Source: Oceaniferula spumae (GTDB taxonomy: Bacteria; Verrucomicrobiota; Verrucomicrobiia; Verrucomicrobiales; Akkermansiaceae). From it: a stretch of 64,000 nucleotides of DNA. The DNA is taken from the NCBI RefSeq assembly GCF_042849255.1, contig NZ_AP026866.1, positions 2,542,001 through 2,606,000 of the forward strand, given 5' to 3'. Below the pieces are notes generated by a model. The model was not told the origin of the DNA, made no database searches, and saw only the letters and a list, made by a program, of their open reading frames with translations. This document shows positions 1-8,912 of this stretch, one piece after another. Within the stretch, counting starts at the first letter, position 1. Each line of letters begins with the position of its first letter. Made by a program: the position numbers and the translations under genes.

Positions 1-1
1 A

Positions 2-295
2 CGTGACTGGAAACAACTCACCGATCTGCAGACTCGCACCAAACAAGAACTCCCAAAACCTGTTTCCATCCAAGGCCACGCCATTCTCGGCACGTGGAAA
101 TACGGCAATCACCAACGTGAGTTCAAGGTCGACGGCACCTGCACTCTCACCAGCGGCAAAAAAGTCCAGTGGACCAAGCCCTTCACCATCAACTCCCCCA
201 CCCAAGCCACAGTACAAGGCGGCTACAAACACGTCATCCAGAAGGATGGCAGCCTCAGAATCGAAGGGAAATACACTGCCACTAAGGGTCCCTAA
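2..295 (+). CDS. C-terminal end of an unidentified protein (partial)
   Basis: The frame starting at base 2 is open from the window edge to a TAA at 293-295 and gives 97 residues of ordinary codon usage. The visible part is rich in beta-type sequence: ILGTWKYGN, then FKVDGTCTLTSGKK, then SLRIEGKYTATKGP at the end. This GTW...F..DGT pattern looks like a small lipocalin-like or carbohydrate-associated C-terminal domain, but the family cannot be named from this piece. It ends about 80 bases before the PEP-CTERM gene on the same strand. A longer overlapping frame from base 3 runs into that gene and is only partly real. Confidence 0.6.
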   Translation, partial: RDWKQLTDLQTRTKQELPKPVSIQGHAILGTWKYGNHQREFKVDGTCTLTSGKKVQWTKPFTINSPTQATVQGGYKHVIQKDGSLRIEGKYTATKGP

Positions 296-377
296 TCGAG
301 ATGTAACCCAACCAAATTACAGCTTGTATACATTTCATCTTTATCTACTCTGGATGTTGCACATATCCAAAAACCTC

Positions 378-1031
378 ATGAAATTTACTACTAGGATCAT
401 TTCCCTTACTCTCACAGTGGCATTTACTGCCTCCAGCCACGCCGCCGTCTCAATCCTGCTTACCGGTGATACCGCCAATTCTGATGGCGGTTTTTTTCCT
501 GGCACAGGTTCAGGTGACCCAAATCGTGTTAATGTTACCCTGAACGATGGATTCAGCTATAATCCAAACAACCCAACGTCACCACTACCTGTTCAAAGCT
601 ATAGTCAGACACCTGCTAATGGATTTCACGCCAACAAAACCAGCGGAACCCACACTCTGTCCTACATACTGACCAACGGTGCCATTGGCTCCCCCACGGT
701 CTACTTTGATTTCTACGGCAGAAATAACAACACGAACCGTGATAATAATTACACGGTGTCACTCTACAATGGGGACTACACCGCAGGTAGTCTCGTTGCA
801 CAACAGACTGGTCAGGGCGTACCTAACAGCGCCCCATTTTTTAATCGCACTACATTCAATTCCGCGACTGCATTTGTATTTGACCGTGTTCAGATCACAG
901 CACCGGCAGGCACCTCAGACGCCAATCGAAATTTTACCGTCATGGAGGTTCGCTTAGCAGTGCCTGAACCGTCCAGCACGGCCCTGCTTGGGCTTGGTGG
1001 ACTAGCCCTCATGTTACGCCGACGCCGATAA
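378..1031 (+). CDS. PEP-CTERM sorted secreted protein
   Basis: A 217-residue protein starting at ATG 378, where a signal peptide begins (MKFTTRIISLTLTVAF, cleaved after SSHAA). The frame is open upstream of this ATG, but that stretch overlaps another gene and lacks a signal sequence, so 378 is the likely start. The body is beta-rich and Asn/Thr-rich, with FYGRNNNTNRDNN in the middle, and has no catalytic motif I recognise. The C-terminus carries the PEP-CTERM tail: PEPSSTALLGLGGLAL, a hydrophobic helix, then RRRR. In this family the tail is recognised by an exosortase that processes the protein at the cell envelope. No exosortase gene lies in the window. A strong terminator follows directly. 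Confidence 0.85.
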   Translation: MKFTTRIISLTLTVAFTASSHAAVSILLTGDTANSDGGFFPGTGSGDPNRVNVTLNDGFSYNPNNPTSPLPVQSYSQTPANGFHANKTSGTHTLSYILTNGAIGSPTVYFDFYGRNNNTNRDNNYTVSLYNGDYTAGSLVAQQTGQGVPNSAPFFNRTTFNSATAFVFDRVQITAPAGTSDANRNFTVMEVRLAVPEPSSTALLGLGGLALMLRRRR

Positions 1032-1052
1032 CTACTCTCAGCCTATCTTCCT

Positions 1053-1090
1053 AAACCACCCTTCCTCACGGATCGGTGGTTTTTTCTTTT
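1053..1090 (+). terminator. Rho-independent terminator after PEP-CTERM gene
   Basis: AAACCACC at 1053-1060 pairs with GGTGGTTT at 1075-1082 and a T-rich run follows (TTTTTTCTTTT). It lies 22 bases after the stop of the plus-strand PEP-CTERM gene. The 3' end of the convergent deaminase gene reads through its right arm. Confidence 0.8.
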
Positions 1091-1677
1091 CCAGAACGAC
1101 CATTGTATACCTCTCCGCCGCTGGATTTATATTCACCTAATACATCGGCAGCTTCTGCACGGCACACATCTCTAACTACTTCTATACCACGAGACTGCAA
1201 ATCCGTGATCCAGCCAGCAGGTTTCGCACCCTCATCAAATCCGACCGCTCGGACATCTTCATCGCGTGCGCCGCAGAGCACACGCCGGACACCTGACCAA
1301 GGAATGGCCCCCAGACACATGGCACAGGGCTCGGCACTGGTTACCAATTCACATCGTGGCATATCTTCACCGCCAAGGTCATGAGTTCTCAGTTCTTGCT
1401 GTGCCAGAGACATGGCCATCATCTCTGCGTGCGCAGAGGAACAGCTGCTTGCTACTACCACATTCACACCCGGGGCAATCAGCTTGCCTGAATCCAGGTC
1501 GAACACTGCCGCACCAAAGGGGCCACCGGTTTTCTGACGCACGTTCTCCCGCGCGAGTCCGAGCGCATACTGCATGCGCTCTTCCGCTGAATCAAAAGTC
1601 CGTCCTTCTTCAGGAAGCATGGATTCCACCCAGCTCGGAAGTGTTAGACTAATGGAGAGGTTGTGCTTTTTTGACAT
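1066..1677 (-). CDS. Zinc-dependent nucleoside/guanine deaminase family protein
   Basis: About 203 residues. The cytidine deaminase-like fold is shown by the zinc motifs: SAHAEMMAM near residue 84 (His ligand plus catalytic Glu) and EPCAMCLGAI near residue 117 (two Cys ligands). GPFGAAVFD before the first motif and VGFDEGA after the second are as in guanine deaminase and tRNA-adenosine-deaminase relatives. The substrate is probably a purine or related base, but this is inference. ATG 1677 is preferred over an adjacent GTG at 1680. It lies 38 bases downstream of the FAD oxidoreductase gene on the same strand and probably belongs to that operon. The last codons overlap the terminator of the convergent gene. 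Confidence 0.85.
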   Translation of the reverse strand: MSKKHNLSISLTLPSWVESMLPEEGRTFDSAEERMQYALGLARENVRQKTGGPFGAAVFDLDSGKLIAPGVNVVVASSCSSAHAEMMAMSLAQQELRTHDLGGEDMPRCELVTSAEPCAMCLGAIPWSGVRRVLCGARDEDVRAVGFDEGAKPAGWITDLQSRGIEVVRDVCRAEAADVLGEYKSSGGEVYNGRSGKEKTTDP

Positions 1678-1715
1678 CACAGAAACTTAGCGGATCGCCG
1701 CACCTTCTATCAATG

Positions 1716-3131
1716 CTAATCATGTAGCATCTCATCTGAATACAAGTCTCGATAATGCCGCCACCATTCACTCTGGAATCGTTGGTCAGGATCATAGTGC
1801 TCCTTGCGCTTAAGAAACTCTGCAAATTGAGGATAGGCCCGTTCAATTTGATCTTGGCGAGCCCAACGATGATAGGTGAGGAAGTAGGATCCACCCAAGC
1901 TCAGTGCCAGATCGATCAAGGCTCGGAAGGCATTTGCCGAGCGCGCTATACCCTGTTCGTCATGCTCGGTGTGGAGGTTGAAAATTACACAGGCGTAGTC
2001 CTCCCTTGCCCAGGTTAGAAAACTTTCGCTATCACGTCGGATCAATCTGACCGTTCCGTAAATCACTGGCACACTACCGTCTCTCAGCAAGTCGGCAGCG
2101 TCCGCCATGAACTTCAACAGCTCCCCACGCGGCACATACAGCTCACTGATCATCTCGCTGGCAGGAATTTTTGCACCACATTCCCTATCTAACTGACTGT
2201 GGTAGTCGTCCAAATAGACACTGAGCTGGTGCGTGTCCGACCAGTAAAGCGACTTGTGAGTGCTGAGATAAAACTCCGAGTAGACCTTGAAAACTTCTGT
2301 CCGGTTGTCATGCGCGAGTCGGATCAGCTTGCCCCATTCTTCAGTTCCCAGATCCATGCGAACTGTCGGCATTTCTCTCGTCTGGTCGATAGGTCGATAG
2401 CTGGACAACACACCCAAGTTCAGAAATCCTTCACTCGATTCATCAATCGAAAATTGAAAGTCTCCAAAAATGCATCCGTCTTTCATTCGCTGCTCCAACT
2501 CGGGGATCACCCGATCGATGGTTGTCACCTCGACAAGTCGTTCTAACTTTTGACGCGGTGTGAGTCTGAGCATGACCGAAGTAATCACCCCGAAACACCC
2601 GTAGCCGCCAATGGCTAGGTTGAAAAGTTCCACATTCTCCTGACGGCTGCACCGATGCCTCTTCCCATTTCCGTCGATCAACGTGAATGCCTCCACATCA
2701 TCGATCATGGGACGCATATCGAGTCCACGTCCGTGAATGTTAGCGGCCAGCGAACCGCCCAGCGTCAGGTCATCGGCCCCCGTCTGCTTCTGCCTGATGC
2801 TCCACACTCTCTCCGCTCCTAGCTGTTGCTCGTGCAGCTTCTCAATCAGTTCCGGCCACATGATTCCCGCTCCCGCTTCGACGAGTCCAGACTCAGTGTC
2901 CACTGGTTGAACTGTCTTCAAACCTGAAATATCTAACAAAATCGCATCCTCGCCAAACTGCTGTCCACCCATGGCGTGACGCGCGCCGCAGATGGAAACG
3001 GACCGATTTTCCGCCGCGGCTTTTTTAAGCGCACGGATGACATCTTCTTCCGCACAAGGGTGGATCACTTCCGCTACACACGTCGCATTGAGCTTCGAGT
3101 GTTTATCATTGCAGAGAAGATCGAGGTTCAT
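1716..3131 (-). CDS. FAD-binding oxidoreductase (PCMH/GlcD-type)
   Basis: A 471-residue flavoprotein of the vanillyl-alcohol oxidase superfamily. The FAD-binding PCMH half is clear: EEDVIRALKKAAAENRSVS, the pyrophosphate-binding SICGARHAMGGQ near residue 48, LTLGGSLAANIHGRG near residue 120, and AIGGYGCFGVITSVMLRL near residue 175. The C-terminal half ends with HYDPDQRFQSEWW, which resembles sugar-lactone and alditol oxidases of this superfamily. It probably oxidises an alcohol or lactone, but the substrate cannot be read from sequence. Its ATG overlaps the stop of the upstream methyltransferase gene (ATGA, 3128-3131), so the two are translationally coupled. No signal peptide is present, so it is cytoplasmic. 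Confidence 0.85.
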   Translation of the reverse strand: MNLDLLCNDKHSKLNATCVAEVIHPCAEEDVIRALKKAAAENRSVSICGARHAMGGQQFGEDAILLDISGLKTVQPVDTESGLVEAGAGIMWPELIEKLHEQQLGAERVWSIRQKQTGADDLTLGGSLAANIHGRGLDMRPMIDDVEAFTLIDGNGKRHRCSRQENVELFNLAIGGYGCFGVITSVMLRLTPRQKLERLVEVTTIDRVIPELEQRMKDGCIFGDFQFSIDESSEGFLNLGVLSSYRPIDQTREMPTVRMDLGTEEWGKLIRLAHDNRTEVFKVYSEFYLSTHKSLYWSDTHQLSVYLDDYHSQLDRECGAKIPASEMISELYVPRGELLKFMADAADLLRDGSVPVIYGTVRLIRRDSESFLTWAREDYACVIFNLHTEHDEQGIARSANAFRALIDLALSLGGSYFLTYHRWARQDQIERAYPQFAEFLKRKEHYDPDQRFQSEWWRHYRDLYSDEMLHD

Positions 3132-4009
3132 TTTGGAATAGGGGTGGCGATGCAGACAACTTCGCCCTCAGCGAGGGGTAACTTTTCCAGACCGTTAGGT
3201 ATTAAATATTCACGACGTAAGACGACGTGGTCAATCAATTCTGTTAGAATCCATCCGTTCGATTCCAAAAAATGCGGAAGATCTTCACGCGAAATCCCCC
3301 AGAGAAACGGCTCGCTCCGCGCTTGAAGCCATCGACCTATCAAGGGGCTTTCACCTCGAAAGCTGATCGAGCTGTCTTCCCCTTTCTCCATCAGGGTAAA
3401 TACCACAGAGCCTCCATCTCCCGTGAGACTCTTAATGTCTTTCATCAGCTCTGCCACACGTTCAGTGCGAAGATACATCGTAAGTCCCTCCGCCACAAAA
3501 ACAGTTGGCTCTGACTTATCAGCGACAACGGCGGAGGGGAGTTCTGCGGCTAGATCGATCGGCATGTAAGAGACATTCGCAGCTCCATGCAGCACCCGTT
3601 TTTTCAATTCCTGCGTTGCCGGGTGGTCCAACTCAACGAATTCAACGTCCGGATGCTTCTCATGCAAACGCCAGACCAGCGTATCATATCCGGCCCCAAG
3701 AACGATCACCCGCTTACATCCATGCTCGATCGCTTTCTCCACCTGTTTCTCAATCTGCAACTTACGGACCAGATAATGGGTGATAATTCCAGGAAGGAGA
3801 CGTCGCTCTAAAAACAACAACCCAGCTCTAACACTGGCGAATTTCAGGTATGGAACCAACCGATCTTTCTGCCCATCAGTGGTGAGTATTTTACGGCTTA
3901 TCTCTGCCGCTCCCGGTGGAACCAAGGCACGCAGCCTGCGATCATGCGAGGCCAGCACAATACTCCGCGCGATTAATCTCGCAGTGTCGCTGGCGCGTGA
4001 TGACTTCAT
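3128..4009 (-). CDS. Class I SAM-dependent methyltransferase, LCM/YktD-like
   Basis: From ATG 4009 the protein has 293 residues, normal for the leucine carboxyl methyltransferase-like (TIGR00027-type) family. Its N-terminus MKSSRASDTARLIARS fits these proteins. The SAM-binding site is VIVLGAGYDTLVWRLH, followed by VEFVELDHPATQELKK with the acidic residue that binds the ribose. VFVAEGLTMYL, another hallmark of the family, comes later. A longer frame reaches 4138 but would overlap the divergent GH92 gene, so it is rejected. This is the first gene of the minus operon with the FAD oxidoreductase and the deaminase; the 100-base gap to the divergent gene should hold both promoters. Confidence 0.85.
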   Translation of the reverse strand: MKSSRASDTARLIARSIVLASHDRRLRALVPPGAAEISRKILTTDGQKDRLVPYLKFASVRAGLLFLERRLLPGIITHYLVRKLQIEKQVEKAIEHGCKRVIVLGAGYDTLVWRLHEKHPDVEFVELDHPATQELKKRVLHGAANVSYMPIDLAAELPSAVVADKSEPTVFVAEGLTMYLRTERVAELMKDIKSLTGDGGSVVFTLMEKGEDSSISFRGESPLIGRWLQARSEPFLWGISREDLPHFLESNGWILTELIDHVVLRREYLIPNGLEKLPLAEGEVVCIATPIPK

Positions 4010-4111
4010 GGTCACGGACTCTAGTGGAATGGGCGTTTTTGTCACACGGATTCCGAGACTCAAGGACGTGATTGAAAATGTAGGCACGCTTTTTGCTCTA
4101 CCCATTTTCGA

Positions 4112-6298
4112 GTGACTCCTGCCGACAGCCATAAACAAGCATCTGCCCCGAATTTATGCGATTCCGTTGATCCTTTCATCGGATCGGCTGCCTATGATCT
4201 GCCTGAGGCAACGGGTATCGCCGGTCGCTGGTGGACGCCCAAACCACCGATCGGAAACACACACCCAGGAGCCACACTCCCCTTTGGCATGGTATCCGCC
4301 TGTGCCTACTCAGGGGGTTACGTTACAGGCTATGGGAAATATGATCTCTCGCTCGATGGGAACACACCACCCGTTTTGCATCCCGACCACCGTGCCTACG
4401 GCATTGCTCATTTCCAACAGTCGGGCACGGGTCGTATTCGAGTTTATTACAATTATCTTCTGACCACACCACTGACCGGATCGTCACTGGAGTCGCGCCA
4501 CGATCCGCAAACGTTGATTGAGGAAAAGGCGAGTCCGGGGGTCTATTCCGGGTTATTCGAGCAGTCCGGTGTTCACTTCAAGGTGACTACGACCGCTCGA
4601 TCTGTTAGACATCAGTATCGATTCCCTGATGGAGCCAAACCCCACGTCGCTATCGATGCCTCCGCCGGAGGACTTCTGATCGACGGCATGCAGAGTTACC
4701 CACAGGGGGGATCGTTGAGAATCGATGCGCCCGATCGTGTTTCAGGCACCATTCACATGGAAGGTGTGCCGATTCATTTCAGCTGCCAATGTCCTGGAGC
4801 TCGTGCCTCTCTCTGGCAGGATGACCAACTTCTCGAAGGAGAAAGTGAGTATCAACTCGGTCTCGACAAACAAAAATTCCAGCCGGCCTTTGGATTCGTT
4901 TTCAGTGCTGTGGAGGAAGGCTGCCCCCTGATGGAGCTGACCTTTTCCTTTTCCCTGCAAGACCCAAAACGCACCGAGAATCTCTGCGAGGAACTTCGCG
5001 AAAGAAGCACCGAATCCATTGTCGCAGACGCCCAGCAGCAATGGCAGGACACGCTGGGGAAAATTGAGATTAGCGGCGGCACGGAGTCTCAACGACAGAC
5101 CTTCTACACGGCTCTCTATCACTCCTGTATCAAACCAGCGGATTTTAAAAACGAAAACCCGTTCCGTCACCAACCTGGTCCGTTTTTCTTCGATTTATCA
5201 ACTCTCTGGGACCTCTATAAAACCCAGCTACCTCTGATGATGACCCTGTGGCCGGAGCGCGGGTCCGACTTCTCTCAATTCCTAACAGAGGTGGCTACAC
5301 GCGAAGGGGGCTTCCCTGTGAGCTATCTCATGGACAGCAGTCCCGATCGCTTCACCAAGCAAGCGACCGGTCTTTGCCACATGATCCTCGAAGATGCTCG
5401 ACTCAGAAACATCGACGCCGACTGGAACCTCATCCTCAAGCTTCTCTGGAAAACCAGTCGCAGCGGCAAGGGCCGTCAAAGCAAGTTCGGGGACTACGCC
5501 CGTAACGAGGTGGTCTCCCCACTCTCACACACGCTCGATATTTCCTACGCACACTTCTGCCTGGCTCGCATGGCACGCGGCCTGGGTGATCAAGTCATCC
5601 ACGACTCCGCCGCCCAGCTTTCCCTGCACTGGAAGAATGCTCTCGATCCAGAAAGCGGTCTGTTGAAAGAGGACTCCACCTACTACGAAGGTGAGAATTG
5701 GAATTACTCATTCCGTTTCATCCACGACATGGAAGGAAGAATCAAACTTGCCGGTGGTGTGGAGCGCTACACTGAATTGTTAGATCTCTTCTTTGGCTTC
5801 CGTTATCCATCGCCCGGTCAGCGGGTGTTCCATTTTGAAGGCCTCAACAACGAACCAGACATGGAGGCGCCATACAGCTATCTTTACGTTGGCAAACATG
5901 ACCGCATGGCGGAAATCGTTCAGGCTGTCATGAGATCGAAGTTCGGCACCGGACGCGGCGGGCTCCCTGGCAATGACGATTCCGGCGGCCTGTCCTCATG
6001 GTTCGTCTGGAGTGCTTGTGGAATTTTCCCCGTCACTGGTCAGCCGGTCATGTTGATCGGGAGTCCGCTGTTTGAAAAAGCCACACTGCATCTGCCCGGC
6101 GGTGACTTCACCATCGAGAGCCCAGGTGCTTCAGCCGAGAAACCATTCATCTCCACCGCCACACTCAATGGCAAACCTCTAGAACGTGCCTGGTTGAACA
6201 TCTCCGAATTTCAGTCTGGAGGCCACCTCGTGCTGCATCGGACATCCACGCCTTCTGGTTTCGGCCAACACCATCTCCCGCCCAGTTTTACGCCCTAA
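4112..6298 (+). CDS. Glycoside hydrolase family 92 (alpha-mannosidase type)
   Basis: A 728-residue GH92 enzyme; these are calcium-dependent exo-alpha-mannosidases in known members. Diagnostic pieces are VDPFIGS near residue 19, GNTHPGATLPFGMVSA near 49, GIAHFQQSGTGR near 95, FEGLNNEPDMEAPYSYLY near 577, which contains the expected acid Glu, and GLPGNDDSGGLSSWFVW near 617, with the Asp pair of the catalytic base and calcium site. The end (IGSPLFEKATLHLPGG) is also typical. GTG 4112 is the only start that keeps the family N-terminus. There is no signal peptide, unlike most GH92 enzymes, so it probably acts inside the cell. A GT4 glycosyltransferase gene follows after 30 bases. Confidence 0.9.
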   Translation: MTPADSHKQASAPNLCDSVDPFIGSAAYDLPEATGIAGRWWTPKPPIGNTHPGATLPFGMVSACAYSGGYVTGYGKYDLSLDGNTPPVLHPDHRAYGIAHFQQSGTGRIRVYYNYLLTTPLTGSSLESRHDPQTLIEEKASPGVYSGLFEQSGVHFKVTTTARSVRHQYRFPDGAKPHVAIDASAGGLLIDGMQSYPQGGSLRIDAPDRVSGTIHMEGVPIHFSCQCPGARASLWQDDQLLEGESEYQLGLDKQKFQPAFGFVFSAVEEGCPLMELTFSFSLQDPKRTENLCEELRERSTESIVADAQQQWQDTLGKIEISGGTESQRQTFYTALYHSCIKPADFKNENPFRHQPGPFFFDLSTLWDLYKTQLPLMMTLWPERGSDFSQFLTEVATREGGFPVSYLMDSSPDRFTKQATGLCHMILEDARLRNIDADWNLILKLLWKTSRSGKGRQSKFGDYARNEVVSPLSHTLDISYAHFCLARMARGLGDQVIHDSAAQLSLHWKNALDPESGLLKEDSTYYEGENWNYSFRFIHDMEGRIKLAGGVERYTELLDLFFGFRYPSPGQRVFHFEGLNNEPDMEAPYSYLYVGKHDRMAEIVQAVMRSKFGTGRGGLPGNDDSGGLSSWFVWSACGIFPVTGQPVMLIGSPLFEKATLHLPGGDFTIESPGASAEKPFISTATLNGKPLERAWLNISEFQSGGHLVLHRTSTPSGFGQHHLPPSFTP

Positions 6299-6328
6299 CA
6301 CATACTCACCACACCTAACTATTTTACC

Positions 6329-7666
6329 ATGAACCTTGTCATACTTGTCAGAGCAGATCCTATCATTTGCGGTCACTCTACGGAGGCCCGGAACCTTGCC
6401 GAAGCAGCCATTTCAGCGGGCATAGAGAATGTTCACATCGTCAGCTACCAACTTGATACTCTGGAAAAATCAGGACTTCCACTGAAACCCATCGAAAGCA
6501 TTTCTCCCTACTCTCCGGGAATTCACATCGACCGCCCTGATGCTGTTGGCGACTACAAAGTGCTCGACGGTCGAATTTCTCTAGGCATCAGTGGCCACCT
6601 GGTGGATCTGCTGCATTCCTTCGATGGCGACACCATTCTGATGGACCTCTACCTGGTGCCTCATGGTTTCATGGTCATGGAAGCCGTTCGCAGTTTCAAC
6701 AATTCCGGCACCTCCGCCCGCGCTTACACCATTGGCGAAGCCGTGGGCTCAGACATCACGAACGTCGTGGGCAACGCACTGGCCAGCGGTCAGCTCGGGG
6801 CTGCTCAGTTGGTGCTTTCTAACTACCTTGCCCACGATCTTCCTGTGGCAGTCAGCCAGTTTACCAAAGATCTCATCATCGAAGCTGGTGAGCAGGTCGA
6901 TCAGGCGCTCGGCACCAAGTTCGCTCAACAGTTGGAAGAACGTGTCCAAATTAGTTTTCCTGCCATCGATTCCAAGAGCTACGTGGACATCGAAAGTAAT
7001 CCAGATGAAATTGCCGCAGTCTTGGAAAAACGTCATTTAACACACGATGGTTATGTTATGTTCCTCTCGCGCATCGCTCCGGCCAAGGGTGTCGATGACT
7101 TGTTAGACGCCTGGAAAGGTTGTAAATTCCGTGGCAGCAAGGAACTCATCATCTGTGGTAACGGCCCGGCCAAAGACGCCATTCGAGAGGAGGCAGCCAA
7201 GCTGGGTGACGTTCGGGTGTTAGACGATGTCAGCGATGAAGAAAAAGGCAATCTCATGCACGCTTGTTCAGCCTGGTGCCTGCCTAGCAAACCGCAGACA
7301 GAGTTCGTGGAAACATTCGGCATCGCCGTGGCGGAAAAAATGCTAGCAGGCGGACTTGGCCCCGTCATCACCACCACCACCGGCGGCATTCCAGAAGCAT
7401 CCGGAGGCCATTGCCTGACTCATACGGCAGGCGACAGCGACTCCCTTAGAGCCTGTCTCGACCAAGCGCACGATATGACCGATGAAGAACTCGCCTCTCT
7501 TTCAGCCTCTGCCCGGAAGTTCGCCCTCAGCTTTGATCGGGTGAATATCTTCAAGAACCTCCACGACCAAGCCAAAGCAGGCCTTAAGAACGATAACAAT
7601 TCACCCGCGCCGATCCACCAAATCTCACCTGCCATCAGTCCGAAGGGCAATGTGATTGCTTGTTAA
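6329..7666 (+). CDS. GT4-family glycosyltransferase
   Basis: A 445-residue GT-B glycosyltransferase. The donor-side half shows FLSRIAPAKGVDDLLDAW, LIICGNGPAKDAIREEA, and near residue 324 FVETFGIAVAEKMLAGG, the EX7E motif of retaining GT4 enzymes that binds the sugar-nucleotide. TTTTGGIPEA follows as usual. The N-terminal half (VILVRADPIICGHSTEARN) is less typical and probably binds the acceptor. Sugar and acceptor are unknown. It lies 30 bases after the GH92 gene on the same strand, so one transcript probably carries a maker and a trimmer of the same glycan or glycoside; this is inference. No signal peptide or membrane segment is seen. Confidence 0.85.
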   Translation: MNLVILVRADPIICGHSTEARNLAEAAISAGIENVHIVSYQLDTLEKSGLPLKPIESISPYSPGIHIDRPDAVGDYKVLDGRISLGISGHLVDLLHSFDGDTILMDLYLVPHGFMVMEAVRSFNNSGTSARAYTIGEAVGSDITNVVGNALASGQLGAAQLVLSNYLAHDLPVAVSQFTKDLIIEAGEQVDQALGTKFAQQLEERVQISFPAIDSKSYVDIESNPDEIAAVLEKRHLTHDGYVMFLSRIAPAKGVDDLLDAWKGCKFRGSKELIICGNGPAKDAIREEAAKLGDVRVLDDVSDEEKGNLMHACSAWCLPSKPQTEFVETFGIAVAEKMLAGGLGPVITTTTGGIPEASGGHCLTHTAGDSDSLRACLDQAHDMTDEELASLSASARKFALSFDRVNIFKNLHDQAKAGLKNDNNSPAPIHQISPAISPKGNVIAC

Positions 7667-7784
7667 GGTCTCGTCATAACAACTCGGATCCAGCCGTCAG
7701 CAGACTGCCGAGCACAATAAGTGATCATAGAGCATGAATAGGATTTGATTTGTTGGCTACGGCTTTGCAATCTGCCGCCGCCCA

Positions 7785-8858
7785 ATGACTATCCTCCAAC
7801 CACCCAAACCCAAACTCTGGATCTGGTTTCTGACTCTTGCCGGATTCTATCTGGTCTGGTCGTGGTTAGTGTTTCATGACGGACAATGGAATGAAGTGGT
7901 CACACACTGGCCGATGGCCGCTGCCATGGCGATTGGCAGCTACGCTGCCGGTTCAACGCCGATGGGTGGAGGAACCGTCGGATTTCCTATCTTAGTGCTG
8001 CTCTTTGGAGAGTCGGCAGAGCTGGGCCGCGATTTCAGTTTCGCGGTGCAATCGATCGGCATGAGCAGCGCTGCCATTTTTATTTTATCGAGACGTCAGC
8101 CGCTGGCGGGAGCGATGCTAAAGGGTGCGCTGTTAGGCATCACCATCGGTCTGCCTCTGGGCATTTTCCTGGTTGCTCCGTGGGTGCCAGGGCTCCACAT
8201 CAAAATCGTTTTCGCCGTTGTGTGGGGCAGCTTTGGCCTTCTGCACTTGTGGAGGATTGGTGAAATTGCATCTCACGAGGGAATGACTGATTTCGACGAG
8301 CACTGGGATCACAAGGCGGGATTCTTCGTGGGGCTTCTGGCAGGTGCAGCTGTCGTTTCCGTCTCAGGAGTGGGAGTCGATATGGTTTTATACACCGTGC
8401 TGGTATTGCTCTGCCGTGCGGATCTTAAAATCGCGATCCCTACATCCGTCGTCATCATGGCCTATGGCTCGGTGCTCGGCATATTCACCAAATTAGCTTT
8501 CACGGGAGTGCAACCCGGTGTCTATGGAAATTGGCTGGCCGCCGCACCCGTGGTCGCACTTGGTGCCCCGCTTGGCGTTTTCGTAGTGGATCTTATTGGA
8601 CGCAAACCCACCTTGATCGTAGTGGCTGTGCTGTGCGTAGGCCAACTTGTCTGGACCTTGGTTCAGGAGAGCCAAAGCCTCGGAGTTCTCGGACTGACAG
8701 GCTCCATCATCGCCGTCGTCGTATTTTTATTAGGCTTCGAAAAACTACGCGCATGGGGAGCGGTCTTAGGGGGCGACGATGTTCTCGCTCAAACCACCCA
8801 AAGCTCGCTCACGGGAACAAACCTGGCGGCCATTCAAGAGGATTCTAGTTCGAAATAA
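7785..8858 (+). CDS. TauE/SafE family permease
   Basis: A 357-residue membrane protein with about eight to nine hydrophobic segments. The TauE/SafE (sulfite exporter-like, DUF81) family is suggested by MAIGSYAAGSTPMGGGTVGF near residue 47 and by the related second-half segment VVSVSGVGVDMVLYTVL near residue 188, the two inverted repeats of the family. Members export or take up small sulfur-containing or organic anions; the substrate here is unknown. The 118-base gap from the glycosyltransferase gene makes co-transcription uncertain. Its proximity to a sulfatase locus 24 kb away is not evidence of a link. Confidence 0.85.
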   Translation: MTILQPPKPKLWIWFLTLAGFYLVWSWLVFHDGQWNEVVTHWPMAAAMAIGSYAAGSTPMGGGTVGFPILVLLFGESAELGRDFSFAVQSIGMSSAAIFILSRRQPLAGAMLKGALLGITIGLPLGIFLVAPWVPGLHIKIVFAVVWGSFGLLHLWRIGEIASHEGMTDFDEHWDHKAGFFVGLLAGAAVVSVSGVGVDMVLYTVLVLLCRADLKIAIPTSVVIMAYGSVLGIFTKLAFTGVQPGVYGNWLAAAPVVALGAPLGVFVVDLIGRKPTLIVVAVLCVGQLVWTLVQESQSLGVLGLTGSIIAVVVFLLGFEKLRAWGAVLGGDDVLAQTTQSSLTGTNLAAIQEDSSSK

Positions 8859-8912
8859 ACCTGGATAGCACCTCTGAAACTCAAGTGTTCACTAGCAACT
8901 CTGCTCAAACCA

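Noticed and set aside
3..377. Long upstream extension of the first PEP-CTERM frame
   Set aside because: The signal peptide begins at ATG 378, and the first 295 bases code for another protein in a different frame.
4010..4138. N-terminal extension of the methyltransferase
   Set aside because: It overlaps the divergent GH92 start, and the LCM-type N-terminus begins at ATG 4009.
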